A DNA stretch of 64,000 nt from Arctopsyche grandis (GCF_051622035.1 NC_135367.1:29032001-29096000), one strand, 5' to 3'. Positions 23,149-39,739 are shown, counted from the first letter of the stretch. Translations and numbers: made by a program. The notes: a model not told the origin generated them from the letters alone.

Positions 23149-25227
23149 GACAAATCGATGCTGTGAAAATAAATGTTACCAAATTTCAAATAATATGAAA
23201 AAATTTAAAATAAATTACAAAGACATCGCTACAGGGAAAGTCAATTTTTGACTATATGTTTTTAGATAGATAGGATAAATTAAAATGATGTGTAGATATA
23301 TCTCTCTCTTTAAGACCCACTTTGCTCAAAGCTCTAATCTCCTTTACGTTTGTAAATTGTGCGCTTTTGTCATTTTTCATAATATACAGATTGTATTATA
23401 TTATAATTTACCGAAGCGAATACCCATTTGTAGCAAAACTGCATATCTTATCTGATGATTATTTTTATATTGTAAGTGTGTATTTAATCCCCCCTTGTAT
23501 AAAACAAAAACAACAAATTGTAATTAAATTATTCTGAGATATATTATGAATTGTTTACAAGTGAGTCGCTATTTTTCTAAAATGTATCATTTTTGGTCTT
23601 TTGTAAATTAATGTATTTATTCATAAATGTTGATCAAACAAAAAAAAAAACAATTCTACAAATCCTTTTCCTCGATTATATGTATGCATGTATGTATGTA
23701 TTACGATTTTGACGATTGTAATATAATTTTTTTTGTAAATAATATCATTTTTTTTTGCTCCGATGTATGTCTGATTTCTCCAAATGGAAAACATTTTGAA
23801 TGTTTTAAAATATACATAAATATGATAGCTTCATTCTCATATAAAAAAAAACCACATTAGAGCAATAGCAATAGTTGATTAAATAAAGTTACTTCATTAA
23901 ATACCAATATAACAGGCAAATTTGTGTATTAGTGTGCTTTTTACCTACGGGTAATTTTTAAATTTATTTGTAATCTAATTGTTAGTCGTACACACACACA
24001 CACACACTCGTAAATACTTAATATTTATTTCATACTTTTAATGAATTAAGTTAACTTCAACTACAGTATTATTATTATTGTATTGCAACTGTTGATGATC
24101 AGTTCGAAGACATTCACATTAATATGAGAGATTAGCTAAATTAATGTAATATCATTGTCATCGTTTCAGAGAAAAATAGCCATTTGAGCGATACATATCT
24201 CTTTAGGTTCATACAAAGCCAAATCATATATGTATTATATTATAAATAAACACGCAGCTTCCAAAAGTATCTACGTACTATATTATTTTTTACTTTTTTT
24301 ATATAAAGTTATTGATAATTTTCCATTAAGATCGAAAGACTGTTTAATTTCAAGAAATTATACTTATAAAATGATCTCCAGGGTTATATTTAGTTATACA
24401 GTTCGCGATGAATACTCTCGAAAAAAGAATTTTTCTAAATACTAATTTCGATTTTAATTTTTGATTTACTGCACGTTTAATTATGTAATTTTATCAAGTT
24501 GATAAATATGCCTAGAAGACTTTTATTATTACGTTAATTTTTTTTAACATTACGTACGTATGTAGATATAAATTTTTAGAATTTTAGTAATAATGTTACC
24601 CGATTATCTCTTCTATACATTTAAATCAGCTATGTCAAATTGAAAAAAGTCCCCAATAAATCTAGTATGATTTGAATCGAAGGAATTTGAATCTTTTTAT
24701 CTTTTCGTTTCGATCTTTTGATGTTTAGACAATTTAGTACAACTAAATCGTGTATCCGAGTTTGACATGCCTGGCTTAGATCCTTCCAAAGATGAGATTT
24801 CATTTTAAAGAATATAGGTGTAAATTTTATTATGTTAAGATCTTATCTCATGACAAATTAGATGTTATTTCTACGGAGCAAAGGAGGATTGGGCGAGACC
24901 AACACTGCGTCAAGTTACAAAAAGAATTATATTAATATTTGTTGGTCTGCTTGTCGCACTCCTTAAAGTTTATTAAAAAAAAGATGCCAAATTTATGTGG
25001 ATATTATTACCATTGTAAGATTTTATAGAATTGTGATCTCTTTTAAGAAAAGATAAAGCTTATGTATCTAAAATGACTCAAAATCTATTGTACCTTAATA
25101 TTTTTCTAATAAAACAAGTATTACATCATCTTATCTCATTCTATCACTTTTACCCTTCCTATACAATTCCTATAACTAAATTTAAGAAAATCAACAGCAA
25201 TAAATGTGTGGTGCAAAATTTACTCAC
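23149..25227. other. dan 3' untranslated region and AT-rich flank
   Basis: AATAAA-type signals follow the dan stop at about 23168 and 23207, with another near 23881. The rest is AT-rich, with a (CA)n run near 23990. No continuation exons of the minus-strand DRC7 gene were recognised here. Confidence 0.5.
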
Positions 25228-25755
25228 TGCGAGTATCGGCTTGGCGAGTGGTTCATAGATCAAATAATCTGCCACGAGAGCTGCACATCCTCGCCACTCC
25301 AGGAGTTCCGGATAAGGTATACGGGTTGGTCTGATCGTAGTACAAACCATTTTCTAGTTAAAAACAGTAAAATTAATACCACTACTTATAATAAATTTGA
25401 TATGAGCTTCAATTTTCGTTACCTGAAGTCCGCATTCATTGCGTGCTTGCAACAAAAGAGGTTTCCTATCCAGATATTTCAAATCAAATTGTTGTCTAAA
25501 ATTTTCAGCGTATGTCAGCAGCAATTTCTCTTTGTTACTGTTTTTGTAATAAGACTCTGGAAAACAGGTCCGTCCTTCGAATTCAGGTTCCGATACGTTC
25601 GGCCATGATAGAGGTATTATGCCCAATTCTTGAACGACCTCACATAGAGTTTCCACGTTTATTTCAGCTGAAATATCTCGTTTCCCGAGTATTTTCGTAT
25701 TCGTATCATCGTTTACAGCAGTTTCTGAATAATAATTGCACTCTGAATTTGACAT
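25228..25755 (-). CDS. lobo: DRC7 / lost boys N-terminal exons (partial gene)
   Basis: Two coding exons on the minus strand: 25755-25423 (111 codons, ATG at 25755) and 25353-25228 (42 codons), both phase 0 and with GT-AG borders. The residues KEKLLLTYAENFRQQFDLKY, LDRKPLLLQARNECGLQ, KMVCTTIRPTRIPYPELLEW and GCAALVADYLIYEPL match the N-terminal part of dynein regulatory complex subunit 7 (CCDC135; Drosophila lost boys), a sperm-flagellum and cilium protein. The family is several hundred residues longer. Exon 2 ends at a good donor (GCA/GTGAGT), but I found no following exon between 25.2 kb and dan. The gene either continues through a long intron, with dan inside it on the other strand, or is a truncated copy. 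Confidence 0.8.
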
Positions 25756-27295
25756 ATTTCAATATTTTGATGTGCTTTCACCATCAATCTGATTTGTTGT
25801 TTGTTACTAGGATAAACAATTGAAAATTTCAAACATGGTAGCAAGGTAAGAAACTTGATCATATTCAACTACAGAAATTGGAATATTTTCATATAAAAAC
25901 ACATTGTTTACAAATATGAATGGAGTGCTCAAAATAGTACATTACTCATCATATAACATGCTTATTTTTCCTCATTTATTTATAAGCTACAATTAAAAAA
26001 ATTACAACAATCGTTCCCTGTACGGCATAGTTAAATTTAAATAAAAATTAGCTTATCAATTATAAAACTTATTATGAAAAACGTTATCAATAAGTAGTGA
26101 ACCATAAGTAGTGAACACCATTGAAGGCACAAAAGGTTGTAAGTGGCTAATTTATTTTTGTTCTGGCCGATATCTATGGAACTTCTCTTACTCAAACCTT
26201 TCTTCTTTCCGGTCACTTTCCTCGTGTCTCAGGGTTGTGACTGTCCCATCTGACTTCCATAATGTTCCTCCAGCCCTCTCGACACCCTACAGCCCACAAT
26301 GACTCGACTACAGTTTTCACTACTTTCTCTCTTTACACTTTTCTTTCTCGACCGCTTACTCAAACATTATACATTCAAATACAAATTTAAAACTCTCCTA
26401 AATACAAATTATTTACTATCAAAAATGACGTATTGAACATATCCTGATTGGTTTTCTCCTGTGGCTCGCACTAATATGTTGGCAACGTCTCCAATATCTA
26501 GAGCGATATATCTGCTCAACCGGGTTGCTGGTAAAATGACCTGTTTAATGTAAGCTGCACTGAACTGGTTGAGTGGTTGTGGAGCCGAGTGAGTACTTCG
26601 TAAACACTCATCAAGCTCCGTATCTTTCTACGATATACGATTCCAAGGGGAGAAAGAGAGACGGAGCGTGTTAGCGCATTAGACAATTATTTTATACAAA
26701 ATGTACGGTAACCCCACAAATATTTAACATAAGTCTAATATTGATTTGAGTCAGATTTGAAATTGTTATAATACTGACTGACAACATTGTCCGAGCCAAA
26801 AACCCACATGGCCGTTTTTTGGGCTCTTACGGGCGCGCACTCATGTTTACGAGGCGCGCTCATCTGTCAAACTGACGCCCGCCATCCGCTGGCCGAGACG
26901 GTACTGGCGTGGCTGGTGGCTGGTCTACCTTGCCTGACCAGTGACCAGTGACCAGTGACCAGCTGCAGCCAGCCAGCCAGTACTCATCCACAGCCCCCGC
27001 CATAAAGGGGCACAGGCGAGAGGCGCCGGCAAACTCCCCGGCTCGCCATCTATTCCTTAATAAACGAGGATAAACCCGAGCTGACGTTTCTAATTCCCCA
27101 CCCCGCCCTGTTCCAGCACGTGCTCCAGAGCGAGCTGAACACACACAGAGACGACGACACACATACACAGCCACTGGTCACCCAGCATTTACACACACAC
27201 ATACAGCTCCTGAAGCTATCGTACAAACATTATGAGAAGGTTTGTAAATATATAAAAAAAAAATCAGTTAGTTTTATGGATAAACGGGTTACATC
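25756..27295. other. Spacer between DRC7 and CHP1 genes
   Basis: AT-rich at first, then GC-rich from about 26810 to 27230. A heptamer GACCAGT is repeated in tandem about 3.5 times at 26936-26960. 27117-27236 could be an isolated coding exon, but it is dominated by CACACA-type sequence. No complete gene is supported. Confidence 0.4.
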
Positions 27296-27745
27296 CAGTG
27301 AAGGCTCATCTATATGGGCTGCGGGGCTACAGCCCTCCCAATATAGTACAAATGCATGCTATTTTTGTCGTCCATATGGGCTGCAGGCTGCAGACCTCCC
27401 AGTAGTGCCGGTTTTAGGGGGGGGGCTGGGTCAGGCGGCGCCCGAGGGCACCAAATAAGTTAGAGCGCCGCACGAGGGGCCAAAGTCGCTTTAAAATTTA
27501 AAATTAGAGCGCCAAAAGCCATACAAAATTGTAGATTAGAGCGCCAAAGGCGAAAGTTTTTTCTAAGGGTGTTGAGAAAAAATTGCCCGAGGGCGTCATT
27601 GGGTGTAAAGCCGGCACTGCCTCCCAGTATAGTAGATATGCATGCTATTTTTGTCTGCATTTGATCACCGGTATGCTCAACGAGCTATTACATCCCAATT
27701 AATCTCTGCAGCCCCCCCTCTATGAATTCTCACGAGCCGCCACTG
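27296..27745. mobile_element. hAT-type element with perfect 8-bp target duplication
   Basis: The element begins CAGTGAAGGCTC and ends GAGCCGCCACTG (inverted). It is flanked on both sides by GTTACATC (27288-27295 and 27746-27753). Internal sequence includes TATGGGCTGC and CTCCCA(G/A)TATAG words shared with the copy at 27799-28026. It has no transposase frame. A second element is nested inside at 27403-27619. Confidence 0.9.
27403..27619. mobile_element. Second hAT-type element nested inside the first
   Basis: The 217-bp insert starts TAGTGCCGGTTTT and ends AAAGCCGGCACTG (inverted apart from the first base). It is flanked by identical octamers CCTCCCAG at 27395-27402 and 27620-27627. Those octamers belong to the outer element, so this insertion is younger. 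The interior repeats AGAGCGCC words and has a G run near 27416. No coding capacity. Confidence 0.88.
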
Positions 27746-27798
27746 GTTACATCCCAAATGTGAATCGCTACCAGGATAACCGACATAGGATTTCGTAC

Positions 27799-28026
27799 CA
27801 GTGGTGGCTCGTCCATATGGGCTGCGAGGCTGCAGACCATGTGGATCCAGTACAGTACAAATTCACGCTATTTTTTCGTCGGCATAGGCTCCGGGCTGCA
27901 GCCTCCCAGTATAGTACATATGCATGCTATTTTTGTTTTCTTTTAATCGCCGGTATGGTCAACGAGATACTACAGCCCGATCAATCTCTGCAGACCCCCA
28001 CCATGAATTCTCACGAGCCATTACTC
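27799..28026. mobile_element. hAT-type element, diverged copy of the 27.3 kb family
   Basis: Starts CAGTGGTGGCTCGTCCATAT and ends CTCACGAGCCATTACTC. The interior shares TATGGGCTGCG, CTCCCAGTATAGTA and ATGCATGCTATTTTTG with the 27296 element. The right terminus is eroded. The target duplication is not clean: TTTCGTAC on the left against TCACGTAC near the right end. Confidence 0.7.
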
Positions 28027-28353
28027 ACGTACTATGCAAAGTTCATGTCTAGTCGATAATAATAAAAATCTCGTGAAAAAAGGATTTGCTGAGCAATATT
28101 TGGGCAGTTTTCTGTACGGCAATTATTCTGTGCCACGAATTTTCGTGCGATAGGAAATCCACGCGAGTGGTTTACGTAGCAGCGGTTATCCTGGCAGTGA
28201 TACACATTTGGGATGTAGTCACCGAACCAGTTTTATGGCCAACAAGTAAGTGCTTATGTGAAATATTTAGTGTGGCAACACTAAGCTACATTGACAGTTC
28301 TCGAGTGGCGAGTGGCAGCAGTGTTTGTCTCGTGACGTCTCAGCTAAGTAGTC
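28027..28353 (+). promoter_or_regulatory. Upstream region and probable 5' leader of CHP1/elm
   Basis: An open frame crosses this stretch in the reading direction of elm but is not needed for it. The elm start at 28354 gives the full-length conserved N-terminus MGNKSS. 28195-28225 (GGGATGTAGTCACCGAACCAG-like) shares a motif with repeats near 36.3 and 37.35 kb. The transcription start is not resolved. Confidence 0.35.
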
Positions 28354-29442
28354 ATGGGTAACAAATCGTCATTGCTCCTTCGGGAAGAAGAAATCGCCCA
28401 GATCCAGGAAGAAACAGGCTGTAAGATTACTTCATTGGCAATAACACTGCCAAAAATAATACTAAAAATCTAATTCAACGAGCGTATAACCAAATGTGGT
28501 AGTTGACCTCGCTTATAATGCTCGTACTAGAGGACATTTGTTCGGGTCAAACGCGAACAGGTTTCACGTAATGTATGTGAAGCGAATGTTTAATGTTTAA
28601 AACAACTATATGTATAAAAATCATATTTTTGTCCACTGTAGCATATTTTAATGTGTTTATCAAACAGGTTTCAAAGTTCAATATTTTCATTCGATATATA
28701 AATCCAGGCTTAACACCGTATATAGACAATTGCATGCACCAAATTTGATGTACTCTAATTTGAATATTGAATTTAATTTGCAGTTACGCCGAACCAAATA
28801 GAGCGTTTGTATTCCCGGTTCACGTCGTTGGATAGAGGCGACTGCGGCACTCTCTCCAGAGAAGATTTCTTGAGGATACCAGAATTGGCGATCAATCCGC
28901 TCGGCGACAGGATAGTGCATGCGTTTTTCGACGGCAGTCACGACGACAGAGTCAACTTTTTACAATTCATGCAAGTGCTCGCTCACTTCAGGCCGATCAA
29001 AACAAACAAAGATAACAAACTGAACAGCCGCGAGGAGAAGCTGAAATGTGGGTCACAATCTGATATACAATGTGTTGTTTTTCATTGTGAAATTTGCCTT
29101 ATCGTGTAATTACATATTAATTTCAGTCGCTTTTAAAATGTACGATCTCGACAACGACGATATGATTTCGCGCGATGAACTCTTGGCTATTTTGCATATG
29201 ATGGTCGGCGCTAATATAAGGTAGTCATACATCATATGGAACAGATTATCGTTCATGCATAAACATTTGTATGGTAATGTTTAATTTCGTATTGCAGTGA
29301 AGAGCAACTGAGCAGTATTGCCGAGCGGACTATATTGGAAGCCGATACAAACAACGATCAGATGATATCTTTTGAGGAGTTTTGCAGGGCGCTCGAAAGG
29401 ACAGACGTCGAGCAGAAAATGTCCATACGATTCTTGAATTGA
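28354..29442 (+). CDS. elm: Calcineurin B-homologous protein CHP1 (elm)
   Basis: Four exons, 28354-28420, 28784-29047, 29127-29220 and 29298-29442, all with GT-AG borders, join to 189 residues. The N-terminus MGNKSSLLL carries Gly2 for N-myristoylation. EF-hand 1 (39-50, DRGDCGTLSRED) ends in Asp instead of Glu and is probably weak. EF-hand 3 (117-128, DLDNDDMISRDE) and EF-hand 4 (158-169, DTNNDQMISFEE) are canonical Ca2+ loops. Family knowledge: CHP1 binds the juxtamembrane part of Na+/H+ exchangers and supports their maturation; Drosophila elm is its orthologue. An AATAAA lies near 29829. The gene is complete and runs tail to tail with Sec23. Confidence 0.93.
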
Positions 29443-30520
29443 AATTGATGGTTTTCTAACACTAAAAATAAGCACTACTTACTAACACCATTAATTGATG
29501 AGTTAGTTTATAATTGTTTTGTCAAATTGAATTTACGGCACGTAAATTTCTTGCCAAATGTTAATAATGAGTTATTTATACATATATATATTTTTTCATT
29601 CCATTTATTGCAAAAGATTAAATTGTATATATTTTTTAACGTCAGATTTGAAATGTGCTTTCTTGTAACATACATATTTTTAATTATATGTAGAATGCAT
29701 CGCCAATGATGAATATGATATGAATATTTGAGAGTCAACTTCCGTTACACGGTTATTACGACATTATACATTCCAAATGTAGACGTATTAACGTGTTTCA
29801 AGATTTGCATAAGTATTTGAGCGGACGGAATAAAATCGATTAAATGAATATCAAGTGTGAAGATTGTCAAAAATTTATTTTTCGTTTTTGATTTTACCAA
29901 TTTATTATATACAATTGTATTGCAGTTACCAATATTTATGCATAATTTTTATTCATTCAGATCTAGTTTTGTTATCTTGAGTAATTTTTCAAAGTGTTTT
30001 CGGATTCGTAACGATGTGATGTGGCCGTTATAGACTGATTACATATTTTAAACTGCACTTTGAACACTAACTCTAGAAAACACATTTAGATCTAAATATT
30101 TTTATTATAGTGTGTTTAATTTTACAGTTAGAGTGGAGGTCTACAAGTCTTTGAAATAAATATATAAATATTGGGATGTTACATGTGATTTTATTACATT
30201 TCAAAACTGCCCTTTGATGTTCGGATTGTATCAAAATTCAATTTTTATTTAATTTATTAGGAAATAATCAACAATATTTTAGAATTAAAAATCATCATCG
30301 AATTAAATAAGAAATGCCAAAGTAAAAATAATAAAATTCAAAGTAATACAATATAATCTCCAAAAAAAAAATTAAATATTGCCACTCTCGCCTTCCACAT
30401 TTACACTTAAAAAAAAATGAAACATTTCACACATTCTATATAATTTAAAATAAAATATAAAAATAATTTTTTCCTAATATTTTGGAATAGATTATATATT
30501 TATCTATATATATTCGCATC
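29443..30520. other. Convergent 3' ends of elm and Sec23
   Basis: AT-rich, no coding frame of note. On the plus strand AATAAA occurs near 29829 and 30160. On the minus strand an AATAAA (TTTATT on the plus strand) occurs near 30245. The two transcripts therefore probably end within a few hundred bases of each other and may overlap. Confidence 0.5.
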
Positions 30521-35790
<5,270 letters not shown>

Positions 35791-35930
35791 GTTCAACCGT
35801 CTTCAAATTGCCATTCGTCATCGTCCTTCAACTTAATTCGCTCAAAAACTGTCTTTCGTTTTATCAAAACAACTTATTTATCATTCATTTGACGTTTGAA
35901 ATGAATCCTTTTTACTTAATTTTTATTATT

Positions 35931-36262
35931 AATTTTTCGAGCGGAAATTTCCCCGAATAAAATAAGATACTTTTTTATAAGGCATAATTTCGCATTTGTT
36001 ATGGTATGTATTTATTTCGGACGATAATTGAAAATCGCGAATACGAAATATTTGGCATTCGAATTCTTGATATAGATAGTTCAGGTGAATAATTCGATGG
36101 ATGACATTTTCAGGTGCCAAATGTTTCGTATTTGAGATTTTCAATTATCGTCCGAAATAAATACATACCATAACAAATGCGAAATTATGCCTTATAAAAA
36201 AGTATATCAATCGCTGTGAAAAATCTTATTTTATTCGGGGAAATATCCGCTCGAAAAATTTC
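35931..36262. repeat. Fold-back repeat, arms about 127-146 bp
   Basis: The left arm 35931-36057 and right arm 36115-36262 are reverse complements apart from an extra stretch of about 20 bases in the right arm. Shared words include CCCCGAATAAAATAAGAT, CGAAATTATGCCTTATAA and GGACGATAATTGAAAATC in opposite senses. The loop is about 57 bases. A relative of the loop-side part (GAAAATCGCGAATACGAAAT) recurs at 37190-37350. Confidence 0.85.
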
Positions 36263-36319
36263 GTGTTCGTGATTTTAGTGACGAGATCGCTTTGTGCCGA
36301 ATAATCACCAAACTATTTA

Positions 36320-36815
36320 TTTCGTAAATGCAAAAAATACAGAATAAAGCTATGAGAGGTATTTTGAATGTGAGTAGATTTAAGAGTATGTTAGATGAAT
36401 TAGGATGGATGAGTATTAGAATTAGTCTAAATATTAGTACATTGTTTTTTGTTTATAAGTTAGATCATAAGTTATTGCTTAAGTACTTTGATGATTATAT
36501 AATTAGGAATAGAAATAAACATAGTTTTTATATAAGAAATAAGGACAAACTAGTTGTAAGTAGATTAAGAAAAAAAAAGACAGCTGGGGGTGTTTTTCAC
36601 AGGGGTGTACTCATGTATAATTTTTTTTTTTTTTTTTACCTCCTTGAGTGCATCAGGTCTGCTATCAGACCATGAATGTATTCTTGTGAGGTGCGAAGAG
36701 ACACTTCTGTGAGGGACAGTACATATAAGTTAATTATAAATTTTAGAATTAAGTAATTAAGATGTATTTTTAAATTAGCTTGATAGCTAAGATAATATAT
36801 AAATAAATAAAGCGA
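36320..36815 (+). mobile_element. LINE 3' remnant (reverse transcriptase C-terminus)
   Basis: The open frame from 36328 reads MQKIQNKAMRGILNVSRF and LGWMSIRISLNISTLFFVYK, typical of the region after the reverse transcriptase domain of Jockey/CR1-type LINE ORF2. It is followed by KHSFYIRNKDKLVVSRLR and a diverged end interrupted by a T tract at about 36620. The element stops in ATAAATAAATAAA, a LINE-type tail. The 5' part is missing, so this is a dead, truncated insertion in the Sec23/MTA1 spacer. Confidence 0.75.
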
Positions 36816-37750
36816 AAAATAACAAAGTTGATATTTTTCAACAAAATTTAATTACATAATGATGTTGCAATTAAAATAACTGGAATTATAAATATTTGGA
36901 GGTGTGTACAATTTGGACGATATTTATTGAATTTCATAAAAACAAATAAGATGAATGTGAAATGAGTATTGAATTCATTAGAATAATAATTTTTTATCGA
37001 CGTTCACAGTTGAATGAAAATTGATCGGAACGTTTTCATTCTTTTCTGTCGTAAAACAGATAATATTCGTCAATTAAACGTGGACGTTCTTGTTAATTGG
37101 GGCCGTCGACACTAACAATATTACTCACAATATTTTTTGGGTAATTGGACTATTCTTCACATTGCGGTGGTCACAAAGACAATTTTTGCCATGAAAATCG
37201 CGAATACACAATATTTGGCATTCAAGTTCTCGTTAGTGTGAAAGTTATCGTTAGTATGATGGACTTTCCGGCTGCCAGATGTTCCGTTATAGAGATTTTA
37301 GTGACTTTGTGACGAGTATTTTGTGACCAGTAATCACCGAACCAATTTTTCGTATCCAGTTCCCAAATAATAACCACCTCAGGTGGCTATATGGGAATTG
37401 GATATGGATTGATGTAGATGAAGCGAGTAATTTAAATCTTGACCCCATAGACGAAGAGAGAAATTTAAAGTTTTTTGTAACAAATGGCGTAAAAGGAAGG
37501 CATAATTTTGAACTTGAAAAATAATTAAAATACGAGGTATTATGATATAAATTTCGTTATTTCATGATCTTCAGACGATTCGAGTGTGGAAGGTGAAAAT
37601 TTTAAACCGACATCGAGTCTATCGCACGAACGCATTGCATTTAAGTGGATATAAATTTATCCGAAAAATGAGATTTAAAAGTGGGTGAAAGTAGAGTAGA
37701 TTGAGCAATTTTTAGTAATAAAAACAAACGTCGAAAACGTTTTCTCGTTC
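36816..37750. other. Spacer upstream of the MTA1-like gene
   Basis: AT-rich. 37190-37350 is a diverged copy of the fold-back family at 35.9-36.3 kb, sharing GAAAATCGCGAATAC and the AATCACCGAACCAAT end. Nothing else is recognised. Confidence 0.45.
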
Positions 37751-38035
37751 GCGGTTCAAAGGCAAAGACGCGGTTCGTTGGAAAAGCGTGTACGGCGAGC
37801 GTGCGAATTGTGCGGCGGCCTCCGTTTAGCGGCCGGCATCGGCGTCGGGCGATGGCCGCGTTGCGAGCGCGTCTCGGCCAGCACAGCCGCCGGCACAAGA
37901 TGGCGGCCGGCGGCAGCGGCAGCGGCAGGCGTCCGCGCGCCGCCTGAGCCCCCCGCGCCCCACACCCCGCCGCTGCGCCCCCGGCGACTCCGCCCTCCAC
38001 CCTCGGCCCGTGCGCCCGCCTCGCCTTCCGAGGAC
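37750..38035 (+). promoter_or_regulatory. CpG-rich promoter/leader of MTA1-like with YY1-type site and uORF
   Basis: Very GC-rich island running about 37750-38440. CAAGATGGCGGC at 37896-37907 matches the YY1/Pho-type element often found just downstream of transcription starts. The ATG inside it opens a short upstream frame of 15 codons (37900-37947) that ends before the main ATG at 38036. Overlapping long open frames on the minus strand are GC-composition artefacts. Confidence 0.6.
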
Positions 38036-38063
38036 ATGGCAGCCAACATGTATCGCGTCGGAG
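38036..38063 (+). CDS. MTA1-like: MTA1-like NuRD subunit, coding exon 1
   Basis: The 28 coding bases read MAANMYRVG plus one base, followed by the donor GTGAGC. This is the conserved start of metastasis-associated (MTA) proteins and the beginning of the BAH domain. The split codon is completed by exon 2 at 62395 (G + AT = Asp), giving MAANMYRVGDCVYFE. Family knowledge: MTA proteins are scaffold subunits of the NuRD histone deacetylase/remodelling complex in the nucleus. The exon sits in a CpG island and is separated from exon 2 by a 24.3 kb intron. Confidence 0.88.
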
Positions 38064-39008
38064 GTGAGCCCCCTCTCTCCCCCCTCGTCTAGCCCCCGAC
38101 CCCGCCCCGCCCCACCCCCCACGGCGTCCCGCGGCACGCGAAGCCCCGCGCCCCCCCTCGCCCCCCCTCGCCCGCCACGCCGCCTTCGCCCCCCCGACTC
38201 TCATAACCTCAACGACGACGCCCACCCCCGGAGACCGCCGCTCGGAGCCCCCCCCGCCCCGCCGATTTCACCCCCTCCCCCTCGCAACGCACGGCGACCG
38301 ACCACGAGCGTCATCGTCGTCATCTTCGAGGAGTGCGATGACAGGAGACGCGCCGAGTCTCCGAGGGACGCCTCCCCCGTCCCCCCGTCCCCCCGTCCCC
38401 GCTCTACCCCTCCCCTTGAGCAAACACGACAGTACGCGCGTCTCTCTGTCAAACTCCTCCATTCATTGTATTGCATTGTATAGTATTTGTATCGCGTCCA
38501 TACATCGTGTATACACAAATCCACGTTCGCCGGCTCGGCATCGACATCGACATCGTCATCGTCATCGTCTCGTCCTCCCACTTTTGACTGCGTAAACAAA
38601 CCGGCGTCTCCCAGTTTTCCCAAATTTAAACCGAATATGTAATCGGAACGATTCGAGCGAAACGCGTTCGCATGTTTGTGTGTGCCCATCGGCTTGGTCT
38701 TCTTCGCGAACGTCAGCTCGCACTTCGAGGACATCTCTCTCTCTCTCTCTCTCGTTTATATTCAGTGTGTTTTTGTTTATCTTATTTATGTATGGAAGCG
38801 TCGAATGTGTGTGTTTGTAGCAAGTTTGTGTTCGTTCAAATATTTTATGTTTGGCCTACGTTTTGAGTGTGAGTTTTTAAATGAGAGCAAATCGTCATAA
38901 GACAGTGTGTCTCTATTGAGATATAAATACGATGATAAAATCCTATCGTGTCATTTTTTTTTTTAGTAAATTGTTTCGTTTTCGTCACACTATACGTTGA
39001 TTTTGATT
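38064..39008. other. Start of MTA1-like intron 1, GC-rich then simple repeats
   Basis: 38064-38440 continues the CpG island with C-rich runs. A (CATCGT)-like run lies near 38545-38570 and a (CT)n run at about 38732-38753. Open frames in all directions here are low-complexity and are not genes. Confidence 0.5.
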
Positions 39009-39205
39009 TTTTTTTAAATGCTTTTTATTATTATTAAATTATGTTCACAATACATTTTATATATCTATAGATTTTATTTTAATAATAGCTACTGATCTAC
39101 TGATCGTTTTCTGTTTTACAATTTTAATTTAATTTTGTTAGTAATCATAGTATTATATTAATTTAATACAGCATAATAGGAAAAAAATAGATCAAAACCC
39201 TATTC
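39009..39205. repeat. Single-arm copy of the 5.4-5.9 kb fold-back family
   Basis: Shares AAATGCTTTTTATTATTA, CTACTGATCTACTGATC and TAATCATAGTATTATATTA with the left arm of the fold-back at 5.4 kb, in the same orientation. No opposite arm follows here. Confidence 0.7.
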
Positions 39206-39434
39206 AAGTATACGTTGAAAATTCATCGACTGTTTTGATTTGAGTGTTTCGAGTTCCATTCTCAGTGTTGAAATGTTGATTTAATATTATACATTGTATG
39301 AACGAGTTTAGATATGTCGTCAATATACATCGAAAATCCATTGTTTTGAATAAATTATGTATAGAAATACTTTATATATATTAATTTATATATATAGATA
39401 CTTTATATATATATATTAATTTATTAATATTAGT

Positions 39435-39660
39435 TTATATATAAAACTGAAATTAGTCTGTCTTTAATTCGTTTGTGATTGGCTGTCGTCAATGTCGTTT
39501 CTGATTGGCTGGATTAGTCAAAGACGTTTGTGATTGGTCGGTCGTTAAATAATGCTAATTTTTTTCGATTCAAATAATTTTAATATAATAAAAAAAAAAC
39601 AGTCTTTTTCATTTACCAAGCAAAGCCGGATAGCACCATTAGTATTTTATATTTAAAACT
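39435..39660. repeat. Dispersed repeat R2, copy 2
   Basis: Same family and orientation as 7497-7712, with shared GATTGGCTGTCGTCAA and GATTGGTCGGTCGTTAAA. This copy carries an extra internal duplication of the GATTGGCTG segment. The TACCAAGCAAAGCCGGATAGC motif corresponds to TACCGAGCGAAGCTGGGTAG in copy 1. Confidence 0.6.
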
Positions 39661-39739
39661 GCTTAATTTTTAATTTTTTTTTAAATGAATAGTAGATTTC
39701 GTTGCTCATTATTTTTAAATATAATTTCATTAGAAAAAT

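Noticed and set aside
28086..28361. 91-codon frame directly before elm
   Set aside because: It runs into the elm start in another frame, contains a repeat-family motif and has no recognised domain.
37641..38225. Long minus-strand open frame (194 codons) over the MTA1-like CpG island
   Set aside because: Gly/Arg/Ala-rich translation of a GC-rich island; overlaps the conserved MTA1 start on the other strand and shows no domain.
38201..38734. 177-codon minus-strand frame and plus-strand frame at 38010-38483
   Set aside because: Same GC-composition effect, low-complexity Pro/Arg or Asp/Gly runs, no homology seen.
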